Source: Geomicrobium sp. JCM 19038 (lineage in GTDB: Bacteria > Bacillota > Bacilli > Bacillales > Marinococcaceae). From it: a DNA stretch of 64,000 nt. Below the pieces are notes generated by a model, which saw only the letters and a program-made list of their open reading frames with translations, made no database searches and was not told the DNA's origin. The stretch's first letter is position 1. Each line of letters begins with the position of its first letter. This document shows positions 1 through 9,233 of the stretch, piece by piece. The stretch is taken from positions 183,991-247,990 of the forward strand of contig NZ_BAXA01000005.1 of NCBI RefSeq assembly GCF_000698125.1, in the 5' to 3' direction. The position numbers were made by a program, and so were the translations under genes.

Positions 1-942
1 GTTGCTGCTGTGATTGTGATTGTTGCCATACCGATTCAAGTTGTAACCACGGTCCTAACCGCAGAAGGATCAGAATGGTTTTCTTTTGATCAGATGTACA
101 ATAAAGAGATTATGAAAAACGGTTCGAACGGAGAAATTGTTGTACTGGAACTGGATGGTGTCATTGAAGATACTGGGAGTAACACGGGGTTCTTTTCAGT
201 TGGGTACCACCATCGCCAGTTTCTTGAGATGTTAGAAGATGCGATGGAAGATCCACTTGTTGATGGCATTGTAATTACGGTCAATACACCGGGTGGAAGC
301 GTCGTTGCTAGCAACGCAATTTATGAACAAGTGGTTCGATCTAAAGAGGAGTTTGATACACCGGTCTACGTGTCAATGGGTGAGATGGCTGCATCAGGGG
401 GGTATTATATCGCGGCTGGTGCGGACTACATTATGGCCCATCCTGCAACACTGACAGGTTCAATTGGAACGGTGATGAGCGCAGGCCTTAACTTCGCAGA
501 CTTAGCTGAAGAATGGGGCATCTCGGAGACAAGTGTGTCATCGGGTGAATACAAACAGATGGGTTCGCCATTTCAGACGTTGAGTGAAGAAGAAGAAGCA
601 TTACTCCAAGAAATCTCTGATGACATGTACGATGATTTTACAGCAGTGGTTGCAGAAGGAAGAGGATTTAGTGATGAAGAGGTTGATACGCTGGCTCAAG
701 GTCAATTGTTCACAGGCAATCAAGCACTAGAAAATGGCCTCGTTGATGAGTTAGGGGATTTACGAGATGCGGTTTCGCATATGGAACTTATGCTTGATCT
801 TGATGCAACAGTCACCCACTATACGAGCGAATCGACCGTAGGTTCGATGTGGAATGTCGTTGCACCGATGGCTACAAAGGATCCTGTTTCAACCATCCTA
901 GAAGAGAGTAGAGCAACAAGAATGCTCTATTTACATCAGTAG
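1..942 (+). CDS. sppA: Signal peptide peptidase SppA (5' end cut off by window)
   Basis: Serine protease of family S49 that degrades leftover signal peptides in the membrane. The reading frame is already open at base 1, so the N-terminal anchor starts upstream; the first in-window start codon is a GTG at 10, giving 310 residues against about 335 in Bacillus SppA. Counting from that GTG, the catalytic Ser lies in the MAASGGYY motif (about residue 129) and the catalytic Lys in SGEYKQMGSPF (about residue 182), the Ser/Lys dyad of the family. yteJ follows after 11 bases, the same order as in B. subtilis, so the two are probably one operon. Confidence 0.95.
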   Translation, partial: VAAVIVIVAIPIQVVTTVLTAEGSEWFSFDQMYNKEIMKNGSNGEIVVLELDGVIEDTGSNTGFFSVGYHHRQFLEMLEDAMEDPLVDGIVITVNTPGGSVVASNAIYEQVVRSKEEFDTPVYVSMGEMAASGGYYIAAGADYIMAHPATLTGSIGTVMSAGLNFADLAEEWGISETSVSSGEYKQMGSPFQTLSEEEEALLQEISDDMYDDFTAVVAEGRGFSDEEVDTLAQGQLFTGNQALENGLVDELGDLRDAVSHMELMLDLDATVTHYTSESTVGSMWNVVAPMATKDPVSTILEESRATRMLYLHQ

Positions 943-953
943 GAGGCTAAGTT

Positions 954-1376
954 ATGAGAACCTATGCAGGGTTTTGGCTACGGTTATGGGCATATTTAAT
1001 TGACCTTCTAGTGGTCGTGTCGATAAGTTCAATCATCATTCACCCTCTGTTTGCTTTCCTGTTCACTACCGAACCAGCGATTGGCGTGTTTACGATTCAG
1101 GGAATGCTTCTTGCCTTAAGTTACTATGTATATTTTGTCGTCATGACAAAAGTTTGGCAGCAGACGCTTGGCAAGATGGTGTTCGGTTTGAAAGTGGAAC
1201 GAACGGATGAACAACGACTCATTTGGAAAGACGTGTTCATACGTGAAGTAGCAGGAAGAATTATTCATCGCGTATTATGGATTACAAACCTTCTCTACGT
1301 CGTCGTGGCAGTACACCCAGAAAAAGCCGGTGTCCACGACCTCTTATCTGATACGAGAGTTGTACTTGAACGTTAA
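954..1376 (+). CDS. yteJ: RDD family membrane protein YteJ
   Basis: 140-residue RDD-domain membrane protein. The N-terminal GFWLRLWAYLIDLLVV segment carries the Arg..Asp pattern that names the family, there are two to three hydrophobic helices, and the C-terminal part has the TLGKMVFGLKV block typical of RDD proteins. AGGAGG lies just before the ATG. It sits 11 bases after sppA, as in B. subtilis, where YteJ is linked to SppA; in that species it modulates SppA activity. The role here is inferred from context. Confidence 0.9.
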   Translation: MRTYAGFWLRLWAYLIDLLVVVSISSIIIHPLFAFLFTTEPAIGVFTIQGMLLALSYYVYFVVMTKVWQQTLGKMVFGLKVERTDEQRLIWKDVFIREVAGRIIHRVLWITNLLYVVVAVHPEKAGVHDLLSDTRVVLER

Positions 1377-1386
1377 CACTCCAATG

Positions 1387-1417
1387 AGGCTAATCTTCGT
1401 ATGAAGGTTGGCTTTTT
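1387..1417 (+). terminator. Rho-independent terminator after sppA-yteJ
   Basis: Stem AGGCTAATCTTC/GAAGGTTGGCT (with G-U pairs), loop GTAT, followed by TTTTTAG. It lies 10 bases after the yteJ stop and closes the operon. Confidence 0.75.
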
Positions 1418-1553
1418 AGTTTGGTTCGCCTACAACTTGAATTACTAGTCTGAAATAATTATCTTTTAATTCTTAATTATGTTTATATTCATTCGCCTTT
1501 GAAGTACACTTAATCTATATGCGATTATACATCTTAATTAAGGGAGAAAAAGC

Positions 1554-2798
1554 ATGAAAAAGTTCGCTTTTGTAACATCGATTTCGATCGGTTTCTTTGC
1601 GATGATCGTTCTTATTTGGAATCTCGATCTCCATCAATCTACTGACGGTGCGGAAGTTAAGGGTCAAGATAAGGAACTGGAGAGTCAGATTGATGAGGAA
1701 GAAGATCGTTTAAACTACTTATCTGACGTTCATCACATGCACCGTTCAATTGTACAATCGGTACAAGAAGGTCATCGGTTGATGAATGGGTATGCCATGT
1801 ATGGCTTTGAAGATGAGAATTACAACCTAGAGAATTTCAAAGTTTCTGAAGCGAGAAGAGTAGCATTATTAGAGGAAGCGATTGAGCATAGTGAAGAAGA
1901 GCACGTGACAAAAGATTTGATAACGATTTTAGAGAAATTTAACGAGTTAATTGCTGATCTCGATCATAGTGAAAAGAGGCTGATCCACGTCAGAGAATTG
2001 CAGTCGTTGTACCGGGATTTGGATTACTATTTACTAAATAATACGTACTATGAACCAAGAAATGTTAGTTCGACTTCTGAACAGTACGAGGACGAAATGA
2101 TAGATGCTGATGAGGACACTCTTATTGGACTAGATTCACAGTTTGATGATGGTGATTATGAAGAATTTGCAATGTTTTTTCGTTCGTATGAGTTACCAGA
2201 TGAAGGACGTCTCTTAAGTGAGGAAGCAGAAAGCCATTTTTCGATCATTCAAGGCCATTTAGGTTGGGATTACAATGAGGATTATGTGTTTTATGAGAAT
2301 TATTTAGTATTCGAAAAAGAATCTAAGCTTCCGGTCGCGGGGCTAAATCGTATGGATCCCGTCACTTCTGAAATGATTGTCCCATACGGTACCCAAGGAG
2401 TATCTTTCGTTAGAGAGGAATTAATGAGGTTAGGAGAAGCTTATCCATCTCCTAACGGGGAACGTCATGAAAACGTCATGCCTTTGCGTGACGAAGATCG
2501 AACGTATTTAGATGATATCCAGTACCTCGTTGCTTACAAAAATGGTAATGAAGATGAAGCGATTCAAAAAGGCTGGGGTGGGACTCAGTTGTTGTTAACC
2601 CATACATCGCAACTACTTTCACAATTAGAACTCTACGTTCATGAACATGAGCAGCTTACGTTATGGCTTCAAGAAACGAGAGAGTACCTTCAAGCCGCAG
2701 ACGCTATAGGCTACGACGATTATGAAGAAGCGTATACCTACATTGAAGCTGCTTTTAGGAATATTGAACGAATGAATCAGATTGCGCTTAATGATTGA
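1554..2798 (+). CDS. Hypothetical membrane-anchored acidic protein
   Basis: 414 residues with a strong GGGAGAAAAAGC ribosome binding site. A basic N terminus and one hydrophobic segment (about residues 5-24) suggest a signal anchor or uncleaved signal peptide; the rest is hydrophilic, very rich in Glu/Asp and probably largely helical, so it would face the outside. I do not recognise a family. It stands alone between two terminators. A role at the cell surface is likely, but nothing more specific can be said. Confidence 0.8.
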   Translation: MKKFAFVTSISIGFFAMIVLIWNLDLHQSTDGAEVKGQDKELESQIDEEEDRLNYLSDVHHMHRSIVQSVQEGHRLMNGYAMYGFEDENYNLENFKVSEARRVALLEEAIEHSEEEHVTKDLITILEKFNELIADLDHSEKRLIHVRELQSLYRDLDYYLLNNTYYEPRNVSSTSEQYEDEMIDADEDTLIGLDSQFDDGDYEEFAMFFRSYELPDEGRLLSEEAESHFSIIQGHLGWDYNEDYVFYENYLVFEKESKLPVAGLNRMDPVTSEMIVPYGTQGVSFVREELMRLGEAYPSPNGERHENVMPLRDEDRTYLDDIQYLVAYKNGNEDEAIQKGWGGTQLLLTHTSQLLSQLELYVHEHEQLTLWLQETREYLQAADAIGYDDYEEAYTYIEAAFRNIERMNQIALND

Positions 2799-2834
2799 TT
2801 TAGTGTGAACGAGTGAGAGTATGACCATACGATG

Positions 2835-2875
2835 CACGATAACGGCGATCATCGCTAGTCGTTATCGTGTGTTTG
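2835..2875 (+). terminator. Terminator after the 414-residue protein
   Basis: Perfect 10-bp stem CACGATAACG/CGTTATCGTG around a 15-base loop, followed by TGTTTGTTT. Confidence 0.75.
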
Positions 2876-2980
2876 TTTACGTTACGAACGATAAAAAAGT
2901 AGGTGACCGCTGACAAAACGACCAGTGCAATTAATGCCCGAATGCATGTAGTCAATAAAACACGAGAAGGAGAGATTATT

Positions 2981-3247
2981 ATTTCTGAGGATCCGACTCA
3001 CGAGAAAATGAAGAAAAAGTTATTCTTTCAATATGTGCTCTTTTTGCCTTTTGTCATTAGTGCAGTATCCGTGGTTCATTCATTGGTAAATGAAAGTCGC
3101 TCCGAACTTATCGTGTATAGTGCTTTGTCATTTCCGGTTTTGGTAGGTTTAGCATTCGTCTTATTTCATTATTTTCAAGATTTGTTAATTGAACAAGAGC
3201 AAAAGCGCTTAGGGAAGAAAAAGAACACCAACAAAAGAGAGTTATAG
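2981..3247 (+). CDS. Small hypothetical membrane protein, possible ATT start
   Basis: Two-helix membrane protein ending in a Lys-rich tail (KKKNTNKREL). The frame is open from a GTG at 2903, but that GTG has no ribosome binding site. The only good Shine-Dalgarno sequence, AAGGAGAG at 2967-2974, stands directly before three in-frame ATT codons (2975, 2978, 2981), and the last gives an optimal spacing and a product beginning SEDPTHEKMKKKLF. The first ATG after it (3009) has no site. I therefore place the start at an ATT, with moderate confidence; GTG 2903 is the alternative (114 residues). Confidence 0.55.
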   Translation: MSEDPTHEKMKKKLFFQYVLFLPFVISAVSVVHSLVNESRSELIVYSALSFPVLVGLAFVLFHYFQDLLIEQEQKRLGKKKNTNKREL

Positions 3248-3309
3248 TTATTTTATGGATGGTTGTTTATTGGTGCAGTCCTCACGGAGACCATTGTTTT
3301 CTTTTAAGC

Positions 3310-3702
3310 TCAAACCTCCTCCACTGTAACAACAAAATCCTCAAGATGTTCATTTCCATTATCATCCCGCCAAGCGATGTAGAATTGATAGGAGTCTTCC
3401 AGTTCAATATCATGATATCGATGTGCCTTTGGTGTTGGATTATTACCAGGGCTAGAGGATTGTAGCCGCCCATTCATCTCAATTTCATAACCCATTAAAC
3501 GATCCGTGTCTTCTTTAAAGCGTAACTCCATCGAGTAAGTTCTCTCGCCTGATGCTTCATGATTTGTAATAAGCTCTGCTTCCCAAGTTGAAGAAGAGCC
3601 ATGTCCTTCAACAATCGGCAATTCTTCATCTTTATGATGCGTTGAGGAACATGCTATAACGAACGTAACGATAACGAACAGAGATATTGTCTTGTAGAAC
3701 AT
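3310..3702 (-). CDS. Hypothetical lipoprotein
   Basis: About 130 residues. Start placed at ATG 3702, which has AGGAAG eight bases before it, rather than at the in-frame GTG at 3711. The N terminus is a lipoprotein signal with lipobox VIAC-S, so the mature protein should be anchored at the outer face of the membrane. The C-terminal part is beta-rich with paired aromatic residues (YQFYIAWRDD). No family recognised. It resembles, in size and layout, the lipoprotein at 14243-14614. Confidence 0.75.
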   Translation of the reverse strand: MFYKTISLFVIVTFVIACSSTHHKDEELPIVEGHGSSSTWEAELITNHEASGERTYSMELRFKEDTDRLMGYEIEMNGRLQSSSPGNNPTPKAHRYHDIELEDSYQFYIAWRDDNGNEHLEDFVVTVEEV

Positions 3703-3813
3703 CGTAATCACTTCCTGCTATGGTACTTAAACTCAGGCATAGTAGCTGATTCTGAAATCGACCAGTAATAGTCACAGTGAAAGACCTTCATAATAATCAT
3801 CCCTTATTATTCA

Positions 3814-4053
3814 TCAAAGATGGTGATTCTTTACTTTTCCCTTGTTAAAAAACCTCCACCAAATTGCTACTGCGATAATTGCAATAATAATGATCATTAA
3901 TCGGTTGTTAGCACGGTCAAAACTCATGGGTGGTAATTCACCATTCATGATCCAGTACCCTAAAATCCAGACGATGAGCAATCCTAAAAATACGAAAGTT
4001 CTTATTGGTAAACGAGGTTTATTTCTGCTTTCAGAGTTGTTAGAATGCAGCAT
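3814..4053 (-). CDS. Small two-helix membrane protein
   Basis: 79 residues with a good AAGGAGT site before the ATG. Two hydrophobic helices (about residues 18-37 and 51-68) flank a short hydrophilic loop; the C terminus is basic. No recognised family. Confidence 0.65.
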   Translation of the reverse strand: MLHSNNSESRNKPRLPIRTFVFLGLLIVWILGYWIMNGELPPMSFDRANNRLMIIIIAIIAVAIWWRFFNKGKVKNHHL

Positions 4054-4096
4054 AAAAATACTCCTTGTTTTGTTATTCGTTAATCATTACAGTGAT

Positions 4097-4492
4097 TTAT
4101 TTTCTTATGTGATACGAATTAATTTCCTTTACGACACCTTTGTTTGAAGCGCTTGTAAATGTAAAAACATCACAAAAGTAAAGGATATGGTTATTAGAAA
4201 AATGAACAACGCCATCAACAGATGCGAACTTTCCGTGTGTAATCACTGATGCAATGGTTAGATCACGTATCGGTTGATGAGTCGCCTCGACATTTTGTTT
4301 AATCTCTTCTATGCCAGTTAATTCTTCATTCGTAGCAAACTTCATCCAAACAGCGGTAGGATGTAAGTATTCTTGAATCGTAAGAGAATCATTTGCCAAA
4401 AAAGCCAACGTTAGATCGATGATTACTTTTTTTCGTGGAGCGTTGTCACAACCAGTTGGTAACGTAAGATTGATGTCTTTAAAGTTATCCAT
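4097..4492 (-). CDS. Nuclear transport factor 2 (SnoaL-like) fold protein
   Basis: 131 residues, AAGGAGAG before the ATG. The pattern of an N-terminal helix (VIIDLTLAFLANDSL), an EYLHPTAVW segment and a C-terminal beta sheet with ILYFCDVFTF fits the NTF2/SnoaL-like superfamily of small cone-shaped proteins, which includes enzymes and binding proteins. The exact substrate cannot be told. Monocistronic by spacing. Confidence 0.7.
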   Translation of the reverse strand: MDNFKDINLTLPTGCDNAPRKKVIIDLTLAFLANDSLTIQEYLHPTAVWMKFATNEELTGIEEIKQNVEATHQPIRDLTIASVITHGKFASVDGVVHFSNNHILYFCDVFTFTSASNKGVVKEINSYHIRK

Positions 4493-4579
4493 ATCGATCG
4501 CTCTCCTTGTTCGTGAATGATCATAGATTTACTTAACTATGATGTACTTGAATGACCAAATCAATGAGGTCATCAACGT

Positions 4580-5023
4580 CTAGTTATAGTCCCCAAGTAC
4601 GTCTGTATCTCTTTGCATATACATAAACGTTGCGACGTAATCTTCGTCTTCTGCCCACCAGATGGATTGGGTCTGAGTGTCATCTAAATAATATAAAATC
4701 GTGCCATTATCAAGTTGGAAAATTTCATCGTAATGATCATTATGAGGTAAGGAGTCGTGGACAAAGGTTTCGCTCGTTTGATGTTGGCTCACTATGTACT
4801 TTAGAAATTGTCCTGTATCGTGATTATCATAAGATGTAATGAATTGGTGAACCCCATGTAAGTGATGGATATCGATGATGGTTTGTTTCTGGTTAACTTC
4901 AAATGGTAAAACGGTAGGAATATCAAAGTCATGTTTAATTGATGTATCCGTTATTTCTTCTTGCGCTTGCATGCATCCCCCTAGCAATAGTGCGGATGTA
5001 ACAAAAAGTAATCTCTTCTTCAT
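4580..5023 (-). CDS. Hypothetical lipoprotein
   Basis: About 147 residues. ATG 5023 follows AAGGGGG with good spacing and gives a classic lipoprotein signal, MKKRLLFVTSALLLGGC, with the lipidated Cys at residue 17; the longer frame to 5047 adds eight residues with no site of its own. The mature part is acidic and probably beta-rich. Function unknown. Confidence 0.75.
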   Translation of the reverse strand: MKKRLLFVTSALLLGGCMQAQEEITDTSIKHDFDIPTVLPFEVNQKQTIIDIHHLHGVHQFITSYDNHDTGQFLKYIVSQHQTSETFVHDSLPHNDHYDEIFQLDNGTILYYLDDTQTQSIWWAEDEDYVATFMYMQRDTDVLGDYN

Positions 5024-5129
5024 ATGAATCCCCCTTAGATGAATCAAAACACTTCACATTCTACCACTGCAGCACGTGACTCTAAACCTTCATGTAGTAA
5101 TAGGAACGTTCTCCGATGTTTAACGTTCG

Positions 5130-5441
5130 TTACACTAAGATAAGAAATCGAATCGTAACGATGGCAATAGCACTTGTCAACAATGTATAGAGAACAATTC
5201 GTCCGATCTTTTGGAAGCGTGTAGGGTTTTGTTCTTTTTCTTGGACGGCTAATTCGGGTTTGAAAATACCCATTAAAGAACTTGCGATGAAAAAGCCAAT
5301 CGTCAACCCGATGCCTGCAGATAACGGTGGCCACCCCACCTCAATCATTGCTCTAAATAAATAAGCGGCAATGCCTGTAGTGATAGGGAAACCGAGGAAC
5401 ATCCACCATTTTCTTTTGGTCGGTATGTCAGAAAAGCGCAA
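5130..5441 (-). CDS. Hypothetical three-helix membrane protein
   Basis: About 103 residues. TTG 5441 has GAGGTG six bases before it; the frame extends to a GTG at 5450, which is itself part of that site. Three hydrophobic segments (about residues 14-30, 40-60 and 83-103). No family recognised. Confidence 0.65.
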   Translation of the reverse strand: MRFSDIPTKRKWWMFLGFPITTGIAAYLFRAMIEVGWPPLSAGIGLTIGFFIASSLMGIFKPELAVQEKEQNPTRFQKIGRIVLYTLLTSAIAIVTIRFLILV

Positions 5442-5735
5442 TGGAAACACCTCAAAACGTTTTTGTTTTGTTCAGTTGTCATTACAGTTTCTTCTACCCT
5501 TGAGTAGTGTGAATAAACAACGTTAATTCGACATGTAGCGTTGTAGGTGCTAACGGCATCAGTCAGGAAAGTACGGGGAGTTAAGAATGACTGTACGTAT
5601 TACTATTAGAATAAAATAGTGTGGTGGCGTGTCATGAATGTCATTTTTACATATTTTTTGTAAAATTTTATAAAGTGTGATAAGTTTACTGGAGTTTATT
5701 GGAATTAAAGTCTATTTTTCCTAAAGGGGTGTTGT

Positions 5736-7799
5736 ATGCGAAATTATAATTCATTGCTTTGTAAAGTCGCCATAACATTGGTGTTCGTGTTGAGTTTGAG
5801 TACCGCGAATAGTACTCAAACAGAGGCATTAGAAGAGGCTTATGTTGCTCACAAGACGTTGGAAATACGGGAAAGTGCCGATGAATCAGCAGCAATTATA
5901 GGTGAGGTCAAGTCAGATGAACCGTTTACGATGGAGCATGTGGAGGATAATGGTTGGATTGAAATAGAAAATAATGAGGGAACAAGTGGTTATGTACATA
6001 GTTCTATGATAGTGGAACGTTATTTAGAAAGCATAGAGCGTGAAGTCGTTGAAACGATGATTGTCAGAAGCGAAGAGGTGGTCGTATACTCACAGCCTTA
6101 TGAAAGTGCTGAAGAAATCGGTAGTTTCCCTCATGGAGAAGAAGTGAACATCTATGACCAGAAATGGTCACCTTGGTTCGTAACGGATTTAAATGGTCAG
6201 TTGGCATTCGTCCATGAAGATGCCCTCATTCTTAAGAGTGAATCAGAGAATCAAGAAGAGGAGAATGAAGGTTCGGTTGATGAAGAGCAAGTAGAAGAAT
6301 CGCAACAGATCGAAGAGGAAGCTGAAGTTCCGGATGATTCTCAACTTCAACCTCAAAGTGCAGACGGACTTGAACCACGTTCAATTGGCATTGTTACGCA
6401 CCGTAATCTTGCCATCCGTGAATCTGCTAGTGGCTCAAGTCAGCGAGTTGGAAACGCAACCGAAGGTGATGCGCTTGAGATTCTTGAAACGGTCGGGGAA
6501 GGACCTTGGGTAAGTATTCGTTATAACGGAGACATTGCCTACACGCACAGTAATTACTTCGTCGAACTTGAAGTAGCAGGTGAGGATGAACCTGTTATTG
6601 GCACAGGTACAGTCACTCATCGCGCACTCGCCATTCGTTCTCATCCTAGTGGTTCTGCTGCACGGGTCGGTACGTTAACCGAGGGCGCGCAGGTAGAAGT
6701 TCATGAATATGTGAATAATGGTCCATGGTTTTCATTCACATTCGATGGCGGGATTGCCTATACACACCGAGATTATGTCGACATTGAAGACATTACACCA
6801 CCACCTGAACCTCCGGAAGACGGGGAGTTAGGCGAGGTAATTGCGACAGGCATTGTTGATGCAAATGGAAGACTTGCGGTCCGCACAGAACCAAGTGGAT
6901 CAAGTGAATCGTTAGGTCATTTGGTAAGTGGCGACATCGTTTTAATTTATGAATACATCAACGGTGGTCCGTGGGTGAAGATTGAATATGAAGGTCAAGT
7001 CGCTTATACACATGCTGATTATATGAATGTAACCGAGATGGGTGACGTCATTGATACAGCAACCGTGACGCACCATCGTCTCTCTGTAAGAAGTGGCCCA
7101 GGAGCGTCCTATGAAACCGTTCATCGACTAACGACGGGTGACCAAGTCGAAATTCTGCAATTTGTTAATGGTGGTCCGTGGGTAGAGGTAAACTTCAACG
7201 GCGGGAGTGGGTTTACACACTTAGATCATCTCCGATTGCACGCTGGAAATACTGGACCGTTGCAAGGAAGATTAATTGTCGTCGATGCTGGTCATGGAGG
7301 TCATGATCCAGGGGCTCAAGGGAACGGACTCGTAGAGAAAACATTAAACCTTCAAGTTTCCTTAGAGCTAGCTCAGCGGTTAGAAAGTAGCGGAGCTGAG
7401 GTGATCTTGACGAGAAGCACCGATACGTTTATTGATTTGTCTGTGCGAGCGAACATTGCAAATCAGGCAGATGCAGATTTGTTTATTAGCGTACATGGTA
7501 ATGCAGCTGAGGATGCTAGGGCAAGAGGAGCAGAGACCTTTCATCATCCGTCTGCGAACCCAGCCAGTGTAAGACTCGCAAACGTGATGCAAGATCGCTT
7601 AGTGAGTGATACAGGGATGACGTATCGACGTGTGGATTCTGCGAACTTCGCCGTATTAAGAGAGACGACCATGCCAGCGACTTTAATTGAATTAGGGTTC
7701 TTAACGAACAGCGGTGACGCATCAATTATGAGACAACCGGGATACCCTGCGCGTGCTGGAGAAGCGTTGCATCAAGGATTCTTAGATTACTATAGTTAA
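5736..7799 (+). CDS. N-acetylmuramoyl-L-alanine amidase with six SH3 domains
   Basis: 687-residue secreted cell-wall hydrolase that cuts the bond between N-acetylmuramic acid and the stem peptide. Order: signal peptide (1-33), two divergent bacterial SH3 domains (about 35-92 and 102-160), an acidic Glu-rich linker (160-210), four close SH3 repeats each with a GPWV/F core and an AYTH-like end (about 216-495), then an Amidase_3 domain (about 510-685). Zinc ligands are visible in VDAGHGG, in GLVEKTLN and in ISVHGNA; the catalytic Glu is in LIELGFL. AAAGGGGTG precedes the ATG. It is probably bound to the wall through the SH3 array and acts in cell separation, growth or sporulation. Confidence 0.93.
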   Translation: MRNYNSLLCKVAITLVFVLSLSTANSTQTEALEEAYVAHKTLEIRESADESAAIIGEVKSDEPFTMEHVEDNGWIEIENNEGTSGYVHSSMIVERYLESIEREVVETMIVRSEEVVVYSQPYESAEEIGSFPHGEEVNIYDQKWSPWFVTDLNGQLAFVHEDALILKSESENQEEENEGSVDEEQVEESQQIEEEAEVPDDSQLQPQSADGLEPRSIGIVTHRNLAIRESASGSSQRVGNATEGDALEILETVGEGPWVSIRYNGDIAYTHSNYFVELEVAGEDEPVIGTGTVTHRALAIRSHPSGSAARVGTLTEGAQVEVHEYVNNGPWFSFTFDGGIAYTHRDYVDIEDITPPPEPPEDGELGEVIATGIVDANGRLAVRTEPSGSSESLGHLVSGDIVLIYEYINGGPWVKIEYEGQVAYTHADYMNVTEMGDVIDTATVTHHRLSVRSGPGASYETVHRLTTGDQVEILQFVNGGPWVEVNFNGGSGFTHLDHLRLHAGNTGPLQGRLIVVDAGHGGHDPGAQGNGLVEKTLNLQVSLELAQRLESSGAEVILTRSTDTFIDLSVRANIANQADADLFISVHGNAAEDARARGAETFHHPSANPASVRLANVMQDRLVSDTGMTYRRVDSANFAVLRETTMPATLIELGFLTNSGDASIMRQPGYPARAGEALHQGFLDYYS

Positions 7800-7914
7800 T
7801 GAAGAAATTGGCAACAAATGAGGCAAAGGTATCATTCAACTGTGTAATTAAAAACCAAAATATGATATATTATAAAAATACTATATATTTCCTTTGTATA
7901 GTAAAACAAGTTTG

Positions 7915-7943
7915 AGCTACTCTTCTTTAGAGTAGCTTTTTTA
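7915..7943 (+). terminator. Terminator after the amidase gene
   Basis: Perfect 9-bp stem AGCTACTCT/AGAGTAGCT with a TCTTT loop, followed by TTTTT. The 7800-7914 stretch before it holds only AT-rich sequence. Confidence 0.85.
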
Positions 7944-8035
7944 GTGCATTTCTATAACTATCTTTTTTAGATGAATAATTCATATATTAATTAAAGAAAT
8001 AAAAATAATGCCTAGATACTAATAAAAGAAAGTAA

Positions 8036-8076
8036 AACCCTGCAACGAACCTAAGAAATCGGTTGCAGGGTTCTTT
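8036..8076. terminator. Bidirectional terminator between amidase and PadR operon
   Basis: Perfect 11-bp stem AACCCTGCAAC/GTTGCAGGGTT with T runs on both strands. It ends the minus-strand padR-HAAS operon and backs up the amidase terminator. Confidence 0.8.
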
Positions 8077-8111
8077 TGCTATTTATTGTTTATGTTGTGC
8101 CTTTTTAATAG

Positions 8112-8882
8112 TTAAGTAGCATAAGACTTTTTATCGTCTTCATCGTTCGTAAACATTAAGTAAAGAATGATTACACCAAAAGCAATTACAGTAGCAAGTA
8201 GTGACTGTATATCTGATGTTAAAGGCGTATAAGCTAACAAGATAGGCGGCAGATGAAAGGCGATTAAAATGATTGGAAGAATAAAAGTCTTTGCCCAAAA
8301 TGAAAATGAAATGACAAATGAAATCATCAGAATGGACAGCAAGATTTGGCCAACAATCCCCAATTCTATCATTGGAGAAACAACATTCTGATCAAGAATT
8401 AATGCACCAATTAGAATTAGCATACTTAGCAGGACGGGTGTTCCTAGCCAAATCATTTCTTTTACGAATGATTTCTTTGATTTTGCTAAAAGGTTAAAAG
8501 CAACCAAAACGCCACCTAGAAATGAAATAATGAATAATAAATATCCTGTTATTTGAATCATGCTGTATGCAAATTCACCTTGCAATAAGTCTTGAATAAA
8601 CAGAAAAGATATAGCCCCAAGAAGTAGCATTGGTATGATTTTTAATCCCCATGTACGATAATCACGATTCATTTCTGATGACAAACTTTCCATGTACGCT
8701 TTAGGTGACTGACCAACAATTTCTTCTGTAGACTTCCCTCCTCTTTCTGCATCAGTTAAGTGCTCTGTTAGTTCTTGCAGAATATCATGTATTTCACTTT
8801 CACGTTTTCCAGATGTAAACAAATATACTCTTAAATTTTCAAGAAACTGTTGGCTTGCCTTACTCAATACATGATCTTTCAT
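8112..8882 (-). CDS. HAAS-domain membrane protein
   Basis: 256 residues. The N-terminal 70 residues (FLENLRVYL..EIHDILQELTEHLTDAE..) match the soluble HAAS signalling domain, and the remainder has about six hydrophobic helices. Such proteins are typically encoded directly after a PadR regulator. Here the ATG overlaps the PadR stop by four bases (ATGA), so the two are translationally coupled. The effector function is not known. Confidence 0.8.
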   Translation of the reverse strand: MKDHVLSKASQQFLENLRVYLFTSGKRESEIHDILQELTEHLTDAERGGKSTEEIVGQSPKAYMESLSSEMNRDYRTWGLKIIPMLLLGAISFLFIQDLLQGEFAYSMIQITGYLLFIISFLGGVLVAFNLLAKSKKSFVKEMIWLGTPVLLSMLILIGALILDQNVVSPMIELGIVGQILLSILMISFVISFSFWAKTFILPIILIAFHLPPILLAYTPLTSDIQSLLATVIAFGVIILYLMFTNDEDDKKSYAT

Positions 8883-9217
8883 CTTTTCACTTCCCCAACT
8901 TTTCTAGTTATTACAGCATTAACGTTGCGGCTGATTTCACTCCAATTTCTTAGGAAGATAGCTAATTCTTCCTCACCTTTTTGGGTTAATTTGTAATATT
9001 TCCGTTTTGGCCCAGCGGTTGATTTTTTGCGTGTAGAAGTAACAAGTTCTTCTTTTTGTAATCGTAATAGCACAGGGTAAATAGTGCCTTCACTAATTGA
9101 AGAGAAGCCAAAATGACTTAGGCGAGTAGCCATTTCATACCCGTAACATTCTTCTTCGTTAATAATTGCAAGAAGACAACCATCAATAATTCCTTTTAGC
9201 ATTTGTGTTTGGGACAT
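8879..9217 (-). CDS. PadR family transcriptional regulator
   Basis: 112-residue winged-helix repressor. The GYEMATRLS..ISEGTIYPVLLRLQKEELV block is the PadR signature, followed by the KRKYYKLTQKGEEEL wing. First gene of a two-gene operon with the HAAS-domain membrane protein. A near-perfect palindrome just upstream (9234-9256) is the likely autoregulatory operator. Confidence 0.9.
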   Translation of the reverse strand: MSQTQMLKGIIDGCLLAIINEEECYGYEMATRLSHFGFSSISEGTIYPVLLRLQKEELVTSTRKKSTAGPKRKYYKLTQKGEEELAIFLRNWSEISRNVNAVITRKVGEVKR

Positions 9218-9233
9218 AGGTTAACACCTTTCA

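Noticed and set aside
5044..5334. 96-codon minus-strand frame
   Set aside because: Overlaps the three-helix membrane protein in another frame; basic, no ribosome binding site, no family.
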